Assembly (NCBI GenBank): GCA_022315425.1
Contig: JAIUPT010000008.1
Location: forward strand, 310,001-374,000
Direction: 5' to 3'
Source of the DNA: Pseudevernia furfuracea
Lineage: Eukaryota > Ascomycota > Lecanoromycetes > Lecanorales > Parmeliaceae
Length of the DNA: 64,000 bases
This document shows positions 10,347 through 22,149 of the stretch, piece after piece. A model generated the notes under the pieces. That model was given only the letters and a program-made list of their open reading frames with translations, was not told the origin of the DNA and did not search any database. Each line of letters opens with the position of its first letter. The stretch's first letter is position 1. The position numbers and the translations under genes were made by a program.

Positions 10347-11430
10347 ATGGCCGTAGTCGAATCTTCCATGCTTTTCTTCGCCAGAGACGATCTGTACGAG
10401 CATGAGAAACCCTATCAGCTCAAATATGTCCCGGACAACGGAGTCCCAGCATCCAACTACGGCGTTGAGAGACGGGACGGCATTAAGATAACTAGTATGA
10501 GAGGGTGCGAGGATCAGTTCTCCATCGAGAAAAACGGATTCGCTGTTTTTAAAATGGACCAAGCAACTCCCTACACTGATTTCAACAATTCCGAGGGCAT
10601 CCGTAAATACCTTGAGACGGTCGTTCAAAGTGTCAAGACACTCCTTGGTGCCGACAAAGTTCAAGTATTCAATTACGCTGTATGTTTCAACGACAATGAA
10701 TATCCATGTGGGCGGTAGACTCACCTTATCAAGATGCGAAAACGTGATCCAGCGTTCCCCAAGAAAGGAGTGGAGGAAGACTACGAGATTGCCCAGCCTT
10801 CGACAATGGTTCACATAGGTCCTACGCCCTTCCCATATTCGTTGAACATTCCGCCCACCAATGTGCATGACTGGACTAATTCGCAAACAAGACACAAGTA
10901 TCGGCGGCGCAACATCCACATGTCGGCAGGTACTCAATGATCCGACGCGTGTGTCAAAACTCCGGCGATATCAGATCGTGAAGTATGCGCTTGCCCCTGC
11001 CCGCACCTCACATGATCGCATAATGCTGATAGGAGTACCAGTGTTTGGAAGCCCTTGCGAGGACCACTCCGAGACTGGCCTCTCGCGCTCTGCGATCTGT
11101 CCAGCGTACATGCGACCGATGTACTGGAAGCAGATAATGTGTTCAGTAATCGAGTGGTGGAGAGCATGCAGGTACATCACGCTGAGACACAGGCGTGGTA
11201 TTACCTCCAAGACCAGCAACCTTCGGAGCTGTTGATCTTTCAGCAGGCAGACTCGGAGAAGGGGAGAAATTCTGGTATGTCTAATGCTGCCTTGGGTAAT
11301 GATGGAGATACTGACGGATGGTAAAGGTGTACCTCATTCATCGTTTGCGAATCCGTTAGCGGGGCCGGACGAGCTGCCGAGAGAGAGCATTGAAGTGCGG
11401 ACGCTGGTCTCCTACGGTGATGTTGATTGA
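10347..11430 (+). CDS. CmcJ/AsaB-like hydroxylase/desaturase
   Basis: Five exons (10347-10679, 10734-10818, 10892-10982, 11036-11274, 11327-11430) join in frame to 283 residues. The protein belongs to the fungal family annotated as CmcJ-like methoxylase-related, GA4 desaturase or AsaB-like oxygenases, thought to be iron/2-oxoglutarate-type enzymes in secondary metabolism. Family landmarks in order are an N-terminal LFFARDD block, RKRDPAFP, QPSTMVHIDTS (H138-x-D140, a plausible metal site), VWKPLRGPLRDWPLALCD, WYYLQDQQPSELLIFQQADS, GVPHSSFANP and a final PRESIEVRTLV. The third intron has two possible acceptors three bases apart (11032 or 11035). The gene looks intact. The next recognisable genes are a BBE-like oxidase in convergent orientation and a P450 relic. 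The substrate cannot be told from sequence. Confidence 0.85.
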
Positions 11431-11899
11431 GTGCTGTTGGCTCCGTCAAGGAGATCAGATTCTTCCTTGGTCTCAAAATGTCCCAAGAAATATATTGCCA
11501 AGCTCTTGTACACGTTTCAATTCTGCGAGTCCAAAATTCCTTCCGCTTTCGTTTTCGTTGGAAACAACAATTCAGAATGGACATTGAATCTGGAGTCTGA
11601 GTGGGCAATTTCGAGAGCATCACGCACCTCTATCTAGGCTCTTTACCTTGCACCTTTGACTAAGTGATTTATCCCTCTGCGCTTTGGAATTAAAGAATCA
11701 ACTTTTCCGGTTAGAATATATACAAAGAGATTTCGAAACCACAATATCTATAAAAAAGACAACAGGGCTACATGATTGAGTGCAGGGTAAAAGAATGCGG
11801 GAACACCGAAGAAACAAGCGCCACCTTGAATCAGCGGGCAGCATAGTAACAGCAACTGAAAAAAAGCCCAACCAACCGACCAACCGTTCAAACCCCCTC
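11431..11899. other. Convergent intergenic region
   Basis: Lies between two converging genes and should hold both 3' UTRs. No independent gene seen. Confidence 0.5.
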
Positions 11900-13597
11900 T
11901 CACGAGATAGGATTGTAAAAGTTGAACTTGCCCTGCGGATCATACGTCTGTTTCAAACTCCTCAACTTCTCCAACCGCCACGGCTCATAGCCATACCTCG
12001 ACTCCAACGACTCATCCCCATACGCATAGTTGACATGCGCATTGAACGGCCGTCCCGGCAAGTCGCCCGCATGAAACATCTCTCGCGCCTTGTGGCCGTA
12101 TGCAACAGCGATATCGTCATTATCCGCTCCGGGCGGGAACTGGAAATCGTACGACGCGAGCACATTATCCTCGCGGTGGGGATACGCGGTGGAGTCCGGA
12201 TCGACGGCCTTCATGCCCTCGAGGGCGTAGTTTCAAACTGGACGTAGGAGCCGTTGAACTGAGGGTTGTGGCTCACCATTGACTGGAAGAGGTTGTAGAT
12301 GGCGCGGTTGGTGGGGATGTTGTAGGCGAGGAGGCCGACAGGGAAGAGGAGTTGGCTGGAGCCGCCGGTGCCTTCGTGGTCGGGGATGGCGGTGTAGGGG
12401 AGGGAGGAGTTGTCGTTGAGGATCGGGTGTAGGGCGAGGAACGGGGCGAGGTAGGGGAGGGCGGCGGCTTCGGAGCCGGCGTAGTAGAGGTTGAAGAAGA
12501 TGACGGGCTGGGTTCGGGAATGTTAGACGTGGGGTATGACAGGAATTGGGGAAGGGATAAGGGTGGGTGCCGCTTTCCTCTGTCGTGCTGACTTTCTCGT
12601 TCATGATGATGAGGGTGTATACTTCTCCGACTTTCTTTGGCTGGGTCCCGTTTGCATTCAGGTTGTTGAGTGCTTCGAAGAATGACTCCAGCTTGTCCCC
12701 AGTGAAAGTGTACGAGACTCGGAACCAGTTCACGGCCGGTTGGTCATAGATTTTAAAGTTGAACTGGGTGACGATGCCGTAGTTGTGACCTGCGCCGCGC
12801 ATACCCCAGTAGAGGTCCGGATGAGATGTTGCTGAGACGTTAATCAAAGAGCCGTCTGCTATGACGACGCTCATGTCAATGATGTTATCGAGCACAAGGC
12901 CGAAGTAGCCCATGTGTTTACCGAGGCCACCACCAAGTCCCGAGCCATCATACCGACGCAACCGCAAGTTCCGGATGCTGGATTTGTCAGTAAAAAGGTC
13001 TTCCAAGAAGCGTACATTTCCATGCCGCATGATTGGGTGACATACTAGCGACTTTTCCATACGTTGCCAACTCCTTGATTACTGGATCGACGTACGTGCC
13101 TCCACCGAGCAAGGCGGAGTTTCGGTCTGCAGCTACCTCTATGCTTCCGAGGGCGTGGACGTAGATATTCACCCCGCGTTTGACGTTTGACAAAGAAGTC
13201 ACTGTACCGTGCCCTTGGTTTACAGCAAGAAAAGGAAGTTTGTACTTGTTGGCGAAATTTGACCTGGAAGCACTCGGTCAACAGTGATTGAGCTGGCAGT
13301 GAGGATTGTACATACCGCTGCTGCAACGTCCTCACCTACTGCAGGAACAACCACAAGGGCATATTTTGGTGTCGTGAAGGTGCTCCATCTCTCTGTCAGG
13401 TTTGTGAACTGAGAGTTATCGGGAAAGTAGATCGAAGCGCCCTTGGATAGCTGTGGTCCAAGTTCCTTGTGGGTTATAGCCTCACTGGGGACCACGGATG
13501 TGCTATCGGCTCTTCTCAACTCGTTGGGAATAGAGGTATTAAACTGCACAATACCAGTAAGGACTACACTCAAAGCGATAGTAAATTGCGCTCGCAT
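11900..13597 (-). pseudogene. Berberine-bridge-like FAD oxidase, apparently frameshifted
   Basis: The protein starts with a signal peptide (MRAQFTIALSVVLTGIVQ), followed by the FAD-domain blocks NQGHGTVTSL, LLGGGTYVD, GTCGCVGM, GLGGGLGKHMGYFGLVLDN, DLYWGMRGAGHNYGIVTQF, and the BBE tail YAYGDESLESRYGYEPWRL and YDPQGKFNFYNPI. These blocks do not lie in one frame after removing plausible introns (13264-13315, about 12982-13045, 12508-12592). A one-base loss is needed between GTCGCVGM and GLGGGLG (near 12950). Another is needed near 12230, where QFE runs into a stop but a base added in the A-run restores EGMKAVDPD. A third change, an extra T near 13255, is likely at the exon 1/2 join. Other genes here are clean, so decay is more likely than poor sequence, but assembly error is possible. 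Confidence 0.65.
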
Positions 13598-16500
13598 CTT
13601 GGTGGTCGTGAGAAACGTGTAGCCGAGGACAGGCAATGAATTTTTTAAGCAGGCACGGGGAATTAATGACTATGAGATTTGATCCAGCTTTAGAGGAAGT
13701 AGGAAGTAGAAGAAAGTTGTAGAGAACAGAACATGAAGGGACGGAGAGCTGTTTAAATACTGTATCTTCGACAGGAGAATGACAACAGAATGGAGTTGAG
13801 AAACAAGCTTGAACGTAATCCAAAGTATTATGGTGGCTCAATCATCCTCCTAGGCCTGGAGCGCGTTTGCCATCGAGGTCGGAAGGTATGGACATAGCCC
13901 AGTCTCAAACTCATTTTCTTTGTATTCCTTTTTAGTCATCGACACCGAAAGGTTCCGAAGAAGTTCCACCTCTCGCGGAGGCAACCTCATGCTGGATCTC
14001 TAGCCTTTTCTGTTGATGCCTATATGCTTTCTTTCCAATGCACTAGTTCCGTCGCCCCGATGATGATTTGAAAATAGTGTCTGGACCCTGATTTACTTGA
14101 TGCTTTGGTTCACGTTTGCCACTATGCCACCTCGTTGAGGCTGTCGGCTCATCCCCTCCCCTTGAAAAGAGCTGGCAATTATCAGAGGGTTCAGACAATC
14201 ATCTTAGGCTTGACTTTCCACAAGAGCCTCGGTATGCATGGTAGCTTTGGCCTGGGGATGGGATACTGCATCTTCGCCTGTAGTGTATGATTAAAGGCAA
14301 AGCCGTTTCGGCAACGCAGCGCGTCAGTTCCACCGATCAGATCACTCAGTGAAGGTGATGTAGATAAGCAGATATACCCGTCAAGACAATATAACTCTTG
14401 GCATTGGAAATAGTGGAATGGCCCGTCGCTGCGTGAATGGCGCACCTTAAAGAGGTTGATCCATGGTACTGACGCGTGATGTAATACAGGTATGGGAAGA
14501 AGTTAGACTGTGAGAAGGAGAAGTGGAACAGGAGGAGATGACCTAAAATGGAAGCGCAAAATGATACAGGTTGAAAATTTTCATCAAACCCTGTGTACGG
14601 CTTCTTGCTAGACCTTTGAATGGCTTCTAAAGGCAGCAATAGAAGGCCTGGACCAAATCTTATGTTTTTGAAATATGTATGAATAATGGTTCTATCAAAT
14701 CAGGTTGAAGACACGAGGAAGCTTGAAAAGAGGAGCGTTGATATTGCGGAGGAAGTAAGTAGAAGCAAGGTTAGCAGTGTAGATTATCGGCAAAGTAAGT
14801 ATGAGGTTTGGATAGGCTTTGTCTGAGTCAGCCACGAAGATATACTGGAAAGTTAGCAAAAGAATTTATGATGCATTTGACAACAGTGGGCCAGTGAGCT
14901 TAAAGACCCCAATCCATGGGTTCGTTACAATACCGTTAATGATTGCCGGCACGAGTCACTCCATGTCCGGCACTTTCATCTCAGATTTGAGTCTCGATAC
15001 TCCGCGCTACGCTAAATCAATTCTCTTCTTCTTCAACGAAAGAGGCTGGAAGTGCCGTTGCCACTGCCGGATCCTTCTTCCCGAGTACATGTTGCCACTA
15101 TTATTCATATACAACGAAGTTCATGCATGCGCCTCGAGCTCTCCGGCAGCCGATGTCACTTTGAGAGAGGAGCGCCTCGACTTTCATCTCCTGCATACTC
15201 CATATGATCCATGGGGGGCTCGCCGCATTAAACTCGAAGGATAGCGTAGCTGGCTTGCACGCTTCGCTAGTAACTAATTCGCGCGGGTTTCTCAATCTTC
15301 GTGTAGGTAGAAGTGCCGTAGTCTTGGCTTCACATCCAATTGTTTGCGAAGTGTACCACTGACTGGAGCGACATTGCAGGAGACTTATGAAGCGATCAGT
15401 TTGATCGTCATCGCTATTGTCGCAGCTGCAGCTCTGGAGGCATAGACGTGCAGGAATCCTATTGACTAACTTCCGTGCGCAGATGCCCCGAGCCAAAGAA
15501 GGCTGGAGCTTCGCAACATCCACCTCAAGGCAGATAATCAGGACTGAGAGCCCGGTGAAGCATCTACATCGAGCTTCACCCGGATACCTGTAGATGACTG
15601 GGTACATTGAGTATGTGTTTACGCGCCAGAGGCTTGTTATGAAACTCCCTCCGTAGTTGATCTAGTTGGCTCTGCGTATGGTGTCAGTGCAGGCACTTCA
15701 TCTTATTATGCTATTCATTTGAAAAAGAAACGACGCCGGCCAGATGCTCCATTGATGGTCTGGCTGCTATTTTCCCTCAAGTTCCCACTCAAACGATAAC
15801 AATCACAGATCGAGTTTTTGTATCGGACTAATGCAACCAAAATTCGTCTGCTCGTCAAAAGAATCATCATTTTCGAGTTACAGGTGGGCGGAGTAGCCAA
15901 CGCAGAATACAGATGCTCCACCCCGGAAAGCCATGTTTGCTGCTACAGCTAGCTAGTCGTTTGTTTGTTGGACACGATGATGTACATATCAAGGCCGTTG
16001 CACCAACAGATCTCATCATTTTCCTCTTCTCATTCGAAGTTCCGACTTAATACGGGCCTGTGCAGCCACCTAGAGCGCAGCTCCCGCTATTGCCTCACAG
16101 GCTCGCTAGCGTGCTCTACCTATTCGTCAGCTCACTGGCCCAATGCCACTTTTATTCGTGCTTCGCAGATGCTCCAAACTTGCGGCAACTGCCAAGCTGT
16201 GTGTTGATGATCAAGTCTCAAAGGCATGTGGTATATTGACGTGTTCTTCTTCTTCTCCTTCTCCCAGTAACACGCAACGAACAGCTCCACACACGAGATT
16301 TAAGGCTTCACACCGAGGATCGCCGAAGTACCATGAAAAATGTTGCCGATCCGCGGGTTTCGTGCTTGGAATCTATCGGCTCAAAAGGATACCCGCTTTC
16401 TTCTTGGCACATGAGGGTGCGTCGACTCGCGAATTTGTTGTTTGCTGTGACTTACGTGGAGGGTTGTTTGCCGAGATGTGCTAGTCGTCAAACATATTTT

Positions 16501-16949
16501 CGCATTTTACATTCCGCATAAAGGCAGCAGAATGTCCATGTTTGAGGACTGCATCAAAGACTGCTCACACATTTTTTCGTGTCCTAACAGGTGCGAAGGA
16601 TCAGTATGTTTCATGTTCCTCATCCAGTTGCTTGTATTGCAAGGCACAGGGTACGATATATATTTGATGACGCATCGTGGGCGCAAAGAAACGGCTTGAC
16701 TCGTCGCGATAGGGGAACGCTTCCGCACTTGGGATCTGAGGTGGATTTCGAATGGTCAGCAATGCCTATTGACCGAGGCAGATGGAATCTTACATTGATC
16801 TAGGAACACACACATTTCAAGCCATTCCATGAATGCGCATCGGGGACAACCTAGGCCCCGAAGCGTCGGCCTTGGACTTGGTCATTGAACGCAGAAAAAG
16901 CAAGCTACTTTGCCCATCTTTTTGGTTGATATATATCAATATACAGTTG
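13598..16949. other. Long intergenic stretch, no gene recognised
   Basis: Several open frames of 60-170 codons lie on both strands (for example 14819-15244 plus, 15101-15607 minus). None shows a domain, consistent splice sites or similarity I can name. The sequence may contain further relics of the locus that holds the oxidase and P450 remnants. Confidence 0.4.
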
Positions 16950-17765
16950 ACGATCTTCCCAAGGCATGACATCTTCCCCAAGGGGTCGACATCGCCACGG
17001 AACGTTTTCGTGCTCTCCAGAGCTGACGCGGAACGAGTCTATTTACTGGACCAGGAACACGACGATGGAAAGACCGACGTCAGAAGAGCTGTGAACCCTG
17101 TCTTTACTCAAACAGCCGTATTGACGTATGCGCCTGTTGTGGAGAGGACCATTGAAGCCTTCGTGACAGAGAGGGATGATCGCTTTGTGAATAGAACGCG
17201 GTTCAGAAGGCACAACCGACTTCCATGCCTGGCTGTCCTTTTTCAACAAAAAAGATGGCGGCAGGTGCCAAGAAGCTGAAGAGCTCAACATACTTGACGA
17301 ATAGGATGGCTCGCTGGATGTCAGAGAACCATATCAAGGGATGGGATCAGCGATCAAATGCTCAAAATACCAAGCGACTCACTACGGCGATACATGAATA
17401 TCAAGGATCTGAGGTAGCCAGGAGTGGCTATCTGCCTCCTGCCGGGCTGCAGTTGGGATTGAACGATCCGAACAGTGACCTCTTCACTCATGACCCCTAT
17501 CTTTCAACAGAACTCTCATACGATCCAGACTTCACGTATGGTACTGCGCAGTCAAAAGCTGGATCCTATACGTTTGATGATCAGGGTTCGCCGCTCTCTT
17601 CATGGCAGACCAGTGGGTTAGCAAAACACTGCGGACATGGAGACACGAGTCATTTACCATTCCTTGAATCACACATTCCATGTCATGAGTGACATGACCT
17701 ACAGCGAGCGCCCTGGTTTCATCTACCTGTCAACCAGCGACGACAGCCCTAAGGACGCATAGCAG
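16950..17765 (+). pseudogene. Cytochrome P450 relic, interrupted
   Basis: Translated pieces match the N-terminal half of fungal P450s: VLSRADAERVYLLDQ, RRAVNPVFTQTAVLTYAP, VVERTIEAFVTE, then in another frame DFHAWLSFF (17218-17244). After a 429-base interruption comes FHVMSDMTYSERPGFI (17677 on). In fungal P450s the last two blocks are normally adjacent, so they once formed one exon. No heme-binding FxxGxRxCxG motif is found downstream, stops follow, and one frame change precedes the interruption. It is therefore a broken, truncated copy. The P450 subfamily cannot be assigned. Confidence 0.65.
17245..17673. mobile_element. 429-bp insert inside the P450 relic
   Basis: The insert separates WLSFF from FHVMSDM, which are one residue apart in typical P450s. 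It has no clear terminal repeat or target duplication. Its plus-strand frame from the ATG at 17255 is open through the whole insert (about 140 codons) and gives a polar protein-like sequence containing YDPDFTYGTAQSKAGSYTF. It could be captured coding DNA, a non-autonomous element or filler from repair. No transposase is seen. Confidence 0.4.
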
Positions 17766-18331
17766 GATCGATTCGAAGTCGGAACGCAAGACTACCGATC
17801 GGATTACCGGGAAAGCTATAGTGTTTGAATGTGTTCAGAGCTTTGAACGTTTATCACACGGTGAAGATATGTACGGAATCATTGGCTTTGTGGCAAAGTT
17901 TTCTGGAATACGGCCCCAGCGTGAGTCTCTCTGTGTCCTTGCGCTCTTGTACTCATCAGGCTTTTGAACTTAATTCTACAGATGGGTCGAATGCCCTCGC
18001 TGAACCTACTCCTCAGGCATAACCCTCTTCTACTGTGGCTCGGAAGACGGGGATAGTACGCCGGCATCACCTCCAACGTATTCGGGAGTGGAGATGTGAG
18101 CACTTCCATCCTCACGGGGTTCCGAAACTTATGATAATTACAACTCGATTGTCTTGGACGATGAAAACACTTCAACCTGCTGTCGTGATGATGACTCAGT
18201 GTGAAGACCATTCCATCACCATGCATGTTCTCCTCAATTTATCTTTGATCTTTGATCCCCAATCAAGCCATCCCATTTACCTTTCCAGTTGGCGGCAACA
18301 GCTGGATGTGTCTACCTCCACACTCCTATCC
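17766..18331. other. Intergenic, no gene recognised
   Basis: May continue the degenerate P450 sequence, but no conserved block is visible. It ends at the stop codon of the minus-strand F-box gene. Confidence 0.4.
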
Positions 18332-19815
18332 TCATACACTAGCCTCGGTGATCGAGACTGACCCATTGAAAGGGGTCGGAACGCCATCGCGCAGATACCG
18401 TAGAACCCTTCCCCCATATTCTGCATTGAAGGCTAGGTCAGGATCTTCACCTTCTGAGTTGTAGCAGTCATAGATCTTGAACAGATCCAGGGTCTGGAAG
18501 TTGATCGAACGTTTTCGTAACTCGCCGAAGAAATGATTCCAGGCCTCGCAAGAAGAGTCATCCGTAGGATCGGAATGTTTCACATGTAGAAATGTAGACT
18601 TCAGCGTCACGCTGTCTATTGTTGCTCGATGACGGTCAAGGAATGCGATCAGCGCCGCGTCAGTGTACATAGCGAAACCATGGAGACCGAAATGCTTGAG
18701 GTATGACCATGTGGCATCTTGGAACACTTGTGACAGGTCTAGGTGTGATTCGAGTAGTTGGCCTCGGCTACGAGTGGACTTCAAGTCCAAGGACTCCAAC
18801 AGTGTCGCATGGGTCACAAATCGCCCAAGGCCGGCGAATACCAGAGGGTATGTGTCTTGATGTGTATTGACGTTCACGCTTAGTTTGCGGAGATTCGCAA
18901 AGACGTTGCGCAGATGGTTGTAATCTTGTGATGAGACGCGTGAGAAGATGCAATGGGAAATAGCATTCTTTGTCCCCTCGATGCAGAGTTGGTGAAGCTT
19001 GATGGCCATCTCTGAGAGCGAACGGATACACATAGCGAAGCTATGATATGGCGAGGAAGGACCCCAACTGCATTTTTCCGAGTCAGCATGACCTCTTGGA
19101 GGCAAAGTTTTTAGATTAAAGGCCAGTTTCGGGGAGCAGAATGAGCCGCTGGCTTGCGAACAATGGCTTGCGGCTCAAATCAAGGGCGTCGGTTGGGGAG
19201 AAACTGCTCAGAAAAGCGCACTTACAGGTCTCCCTTAGGAACAGCCGATGGCCATGTGGGTCGGGGCATTTTTCGACTTAGCTCATCCGCTGCGACATCT
19301 GTGAATACAACGCATTTGAGGTTCACGAAGTGCTTAAGAGCTGTACGGAAGATCTTTCGATCTTCAACCTTGCTAATAATCCATTTCTCCTGCCTGTACC
19401 TTGAGGTGTAAATGCTGTGGATATCCTGAATTGGCCATGGCCCTGGGGTCTTGCCGAGTGTTGCCCACCAGTCCTGGAAGGCTCTAAGCTGAAGATAAGA
19501 ATCCGGAAGCTGGGTTCCATCGCAGACCAATTTGGTGATGTATTTGGATACGATTGGATGCATCGCAACCTCTTGGGTTGAACTTGAGTAGGATGGGACT
19601 TTGGAGCGATAACCTATATGAATGAGCGAGGTGGAGAAGTAGACCGTCGATTTGAGCGAGGTCAGACCAGCTGCTGCAAAGCCTTTGCATACAAGCCTGG
19701 CATTCTTCTTGTCGCAAGTCTGGTGGAGGTAGCTGAGAGTTCGCGCGACAAGCTCGGGTGGAAAAGGAAGGGTCTGAGGCTCAGGTCCGGAGTAGCGATC
19801 CATATCGCTGATCAT
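18332..19815 (-). CDS. F-box-like protein
   Basis: Two exons, 19226-19815 and 18332-19067, are joined by a 158-base intron (GTAAGTG donor, TGCAG acceptor) to give 441 residues. Residues ~17-55 (LPFPPELVARTLSYL, then NARLVCKGFAAAGL) have the pattern of an F-box helix pair as found in fungal proteins with leucine-rich C-termini. The rest alternates hydrophobic and charged residues (LRKLSVNVN, LESLDLKS, IDSVTLKS, FQTLDLFKIYD), consistent with degenerate leucine-rich repeats. By family such proteins recruit substrates to SCF ubiquitin ligases; that role here is inferred. A degraded F-box gene of a different type lies at 22150-23222. Confidence 0.7.
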
Positions 19816-20989
19816 TTTATCACTGAGTACTATTCTCGAAAGGTTATTGAGGCTTTGAGCGGTTTCTTTGCACAGGCGCCAAGCAGTAACAGAGACTGCG
19901 ACCTTTTCAGGGAAGTATCAAAAGAGACGTCGAGAAGGGAAGAATGTGTAGATATCTCAGCAAAGAGGGGATTTTAAAGTAGTTGATGAAGAAATAGTAG
20001 TAGCGGTTTAGTGTTACCTAAGAGTGTTATGACAGTGAAAATCCGCAAGTGGCGCTCTGACCCGTGTTAAGTGACCGTGACCATGACCGTGAACGCTAAC
20101 GATAGGCACGTCTGGCAATAACATTATATTCACCTTTATGAGTATCACTCTCTCGACTTCGTCGGACTGGGGATCGAGCGAGGCGCTGATTTGAACATAA
20201 GGTCTGTGAACAAGAGACTACCTTACCTCTTAAATCTCCGCCAGGCTCAATCCCACTTTTAGCGTATTCAAAATCGTCTGCGTCTCTTGGCATTGAAGGT
20301 CCGACGCAACGTCGCATATATTTTTATACTGTAGCATAAGCATCTTCCCACAATTGTTAGATATCTATATCATGTCAGCTCAGCAGATACAGCAATGTGA
20401 TAACAAAAATATAATAGTCTATGAAGAAGGTTCATAAATATATAACCCATAACCTAATAAGAAGATCCATCTAACAAAGAACATATAAAATGATCTAGAC
20501 ACGTTCAACACATTAAATATCACAAATAATCAAATTTGAAGCTTTATAAACTCAGCTTAATTAGCCTTATAAGTCACGTTACTATATCTCTTCTTATTAA
20601 CGTATTTGTTAAAATTAAAGTCGAATATCTTCTTTATTTTGATTAAGAATCTTCTGCGATTGCTCAGAAGCATCTTGAGCACAGCGAATTGTTTGCTTTC
20701 TAGAGATCTACTCAGTGAAGCAAGATAGAAAGCCCGTGAAAACAGCTCCGCGAGTTTTTTGGACAGATCCCAAAAACTTTGAAAAGTGTGAGATATAGGG
20801 TGTTGGTATTAAACAATTCTATCGGCTCCTGCTTCAGACCGCTCCTGCTGGAGATCCTCTTGCCAACATTATCGTTAGCCAAGAGCAGGCCTACGATGGG
20901 TTGTGATTGCCTGACGAGACCCATGTGGTCAAAAGAGCGCCTCCTTGTTCTTGTAGAGCATGCTGACGTATCCACCAGTCTGATGCTAC
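19816..20989. other. Intergenic region grading into AT-rich block
   Basis: It holds the F-box promoter at its left end. A sharp AT-rich block at 20330-20660 and degenerate sequence after it contain no supported gene. Confidence 0.5.
20330..20660. repeat. AT-rich block, probable RIP-degraded repeat
   Basis: G+C is roughly a quarter by eye, against about half in the rest of the window. It is dense in TATA, TAATAA and ATATAA strings and has no open frame. In Pezizomycotina such blocks are usually transposons mutated by repeat-induced point mutation; no element family can be named. Confidence 0.55.
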
Positions 20990-21455
20990 ATCGTGGAATC
21001 CATCCGGACACAGGATGAAGATCCTGACTCTGCACTTCTGGATGCGATGATGCACGGCCCGTTCGAAATGACTCGACTCTCACTAATACGACTCCTACCA
21101 AAACGTGGTTGTGACCTAGAATATCAATTTCATGAGGGTCGTACGCCTTTGGCAGGCGCTGTCTCGTATCCGTGATGGTTTTTAGTCTCGCCTTTACGCC
21201 AGTATTCAGACAAAATTATTTCTGGACGCACAAGTCGTCGAGCTTCTGATGCATGCAGACTGTAATACCAGCCTCCAAGGTAGAGAAGAAGGTACTACAG
21301 TGGCCGAAGTCGTAATTGACTATGAATATGTAATGGGCCGCTGGGCGAAAAGATATTTCACTGTCGGTGGACATCAGCGCTTATGTATACTGTGGTATCT
21401 GGAAAGGTTAAAACTGAAGCTTCTGTTGGAGAAAAATTGGGATATAAATATTTAA
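20990..21455 (+). pseudogene. Ankyrin-repeat relic
   Basis: Two frames carry ankyrin-like text: LIRLLPKRGCDLEYQ followed by HEGRTPLAGAVS, then VVELLMHADCNTSLQGREEG with VAEVVIDYEY, and finally LKLLLEKNWDINI. Stops and a frame change separate them. The pieces fit the fungal ankyrin proteins, often the C-termini of NLR-like or large ankyrin proteins. No start, no N-terminal domain and no intact frame remain. Confidence 0.5.
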
Positions 21456-21593
21456 AACAATGACGCCTGTACGGCTTCCCATCTTACCACGCAATTTGGC
21501 GGGAAGAAAAATCACTGGGGCTCTGTTAAGTTATGAACAAACGTGATGAGCAGAGTGCTTCACATGAAGTGAATTCATAGCGCTGGGATTGAG

Positions 21594-21795
21594 GAAGCCA
21601 ACGCTCCCGATGGTCGACCAACCAACTACCAACTAATAGTTGTTACTGGTCCAGACTATTAGTTCCCGAACCCGTTCAGTGATTTCGTAGATAGTTGGTT
21701 GACTGGTCCAGATGTATAGACTAATAGTCGGACTATTAGTTGACTTGGCCAAATGTGCTGCAATTTGGCCTGGTGTACTGCAATTTGGCCTAGGT
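21594..21795. repeat. Cluster of inverted and direct short repeats
   Basis: A 21-base near-perfect hairpin lies at 21720-21740 (ACTAATAGTC, one base, GACTATTAGT). The CTAATAG/CTATTAG words and ACTGGTCCAGA also recur at 21630-21720. CTGCAATTTGGCCT is repeated at a 20-base period at 21758 and 21778. The density of small repeats suggests the end of a small transposable element, but no complete element can be delimited. Confidence 0.6.
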
Positions 21796-22090
21796 ATATC
21801 TGAGTCCGATGGGCGTATTTTGAGTAGCAGTCAGAGAAGCACTTTTTCTCTCGTCCATCTTTCAACTCATTCTTCAACAACCACCTCACCCATCACCATG
21901 GCATGCAAGGATATTGAAAACAAGTACGGTGTGACAGCTAAGAGCATAAATTGTGCAAAGTACAACTACCTCACCTACTTTAGGTCCGGCCATTGTCAGG
22001 CGAGCCAAGCGACGTAGACGGTTTGAAACGTTTTATAAGTAGAGTAAGGTACATACAGTTATGGTGTGCAGCCGAGGAAGAGTCGCACAC

Positions 22091-22107
22091 TAAGGTAATG
22101 TACCTTA
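22091..22107. repeat. Inverted repeat TAAGGTA-ATG-TACCTTA
   Basis: Seven-base arms with a three-base spacer; third occurrence of the TAAGGTAC/GTACCTTA motif in the window. A further half-site TAAGGTAC is at 22045. Confidence 0.7.
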
Positions 22108-22149
22108 AGTTCTATCATTAGCGTATGCACTAACACCCCACCAAAGCCG

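Larger units (their letters stand above)
21456..22149. other. Intergenic with short inverted and direct repeats
   Basis: A plus-strand frame (21712-22017, 101 codons) has no recognisable domain. The region contains the repeats at 21594-21795 and the 22091-22107 palindrome. Confidence 0.45.
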
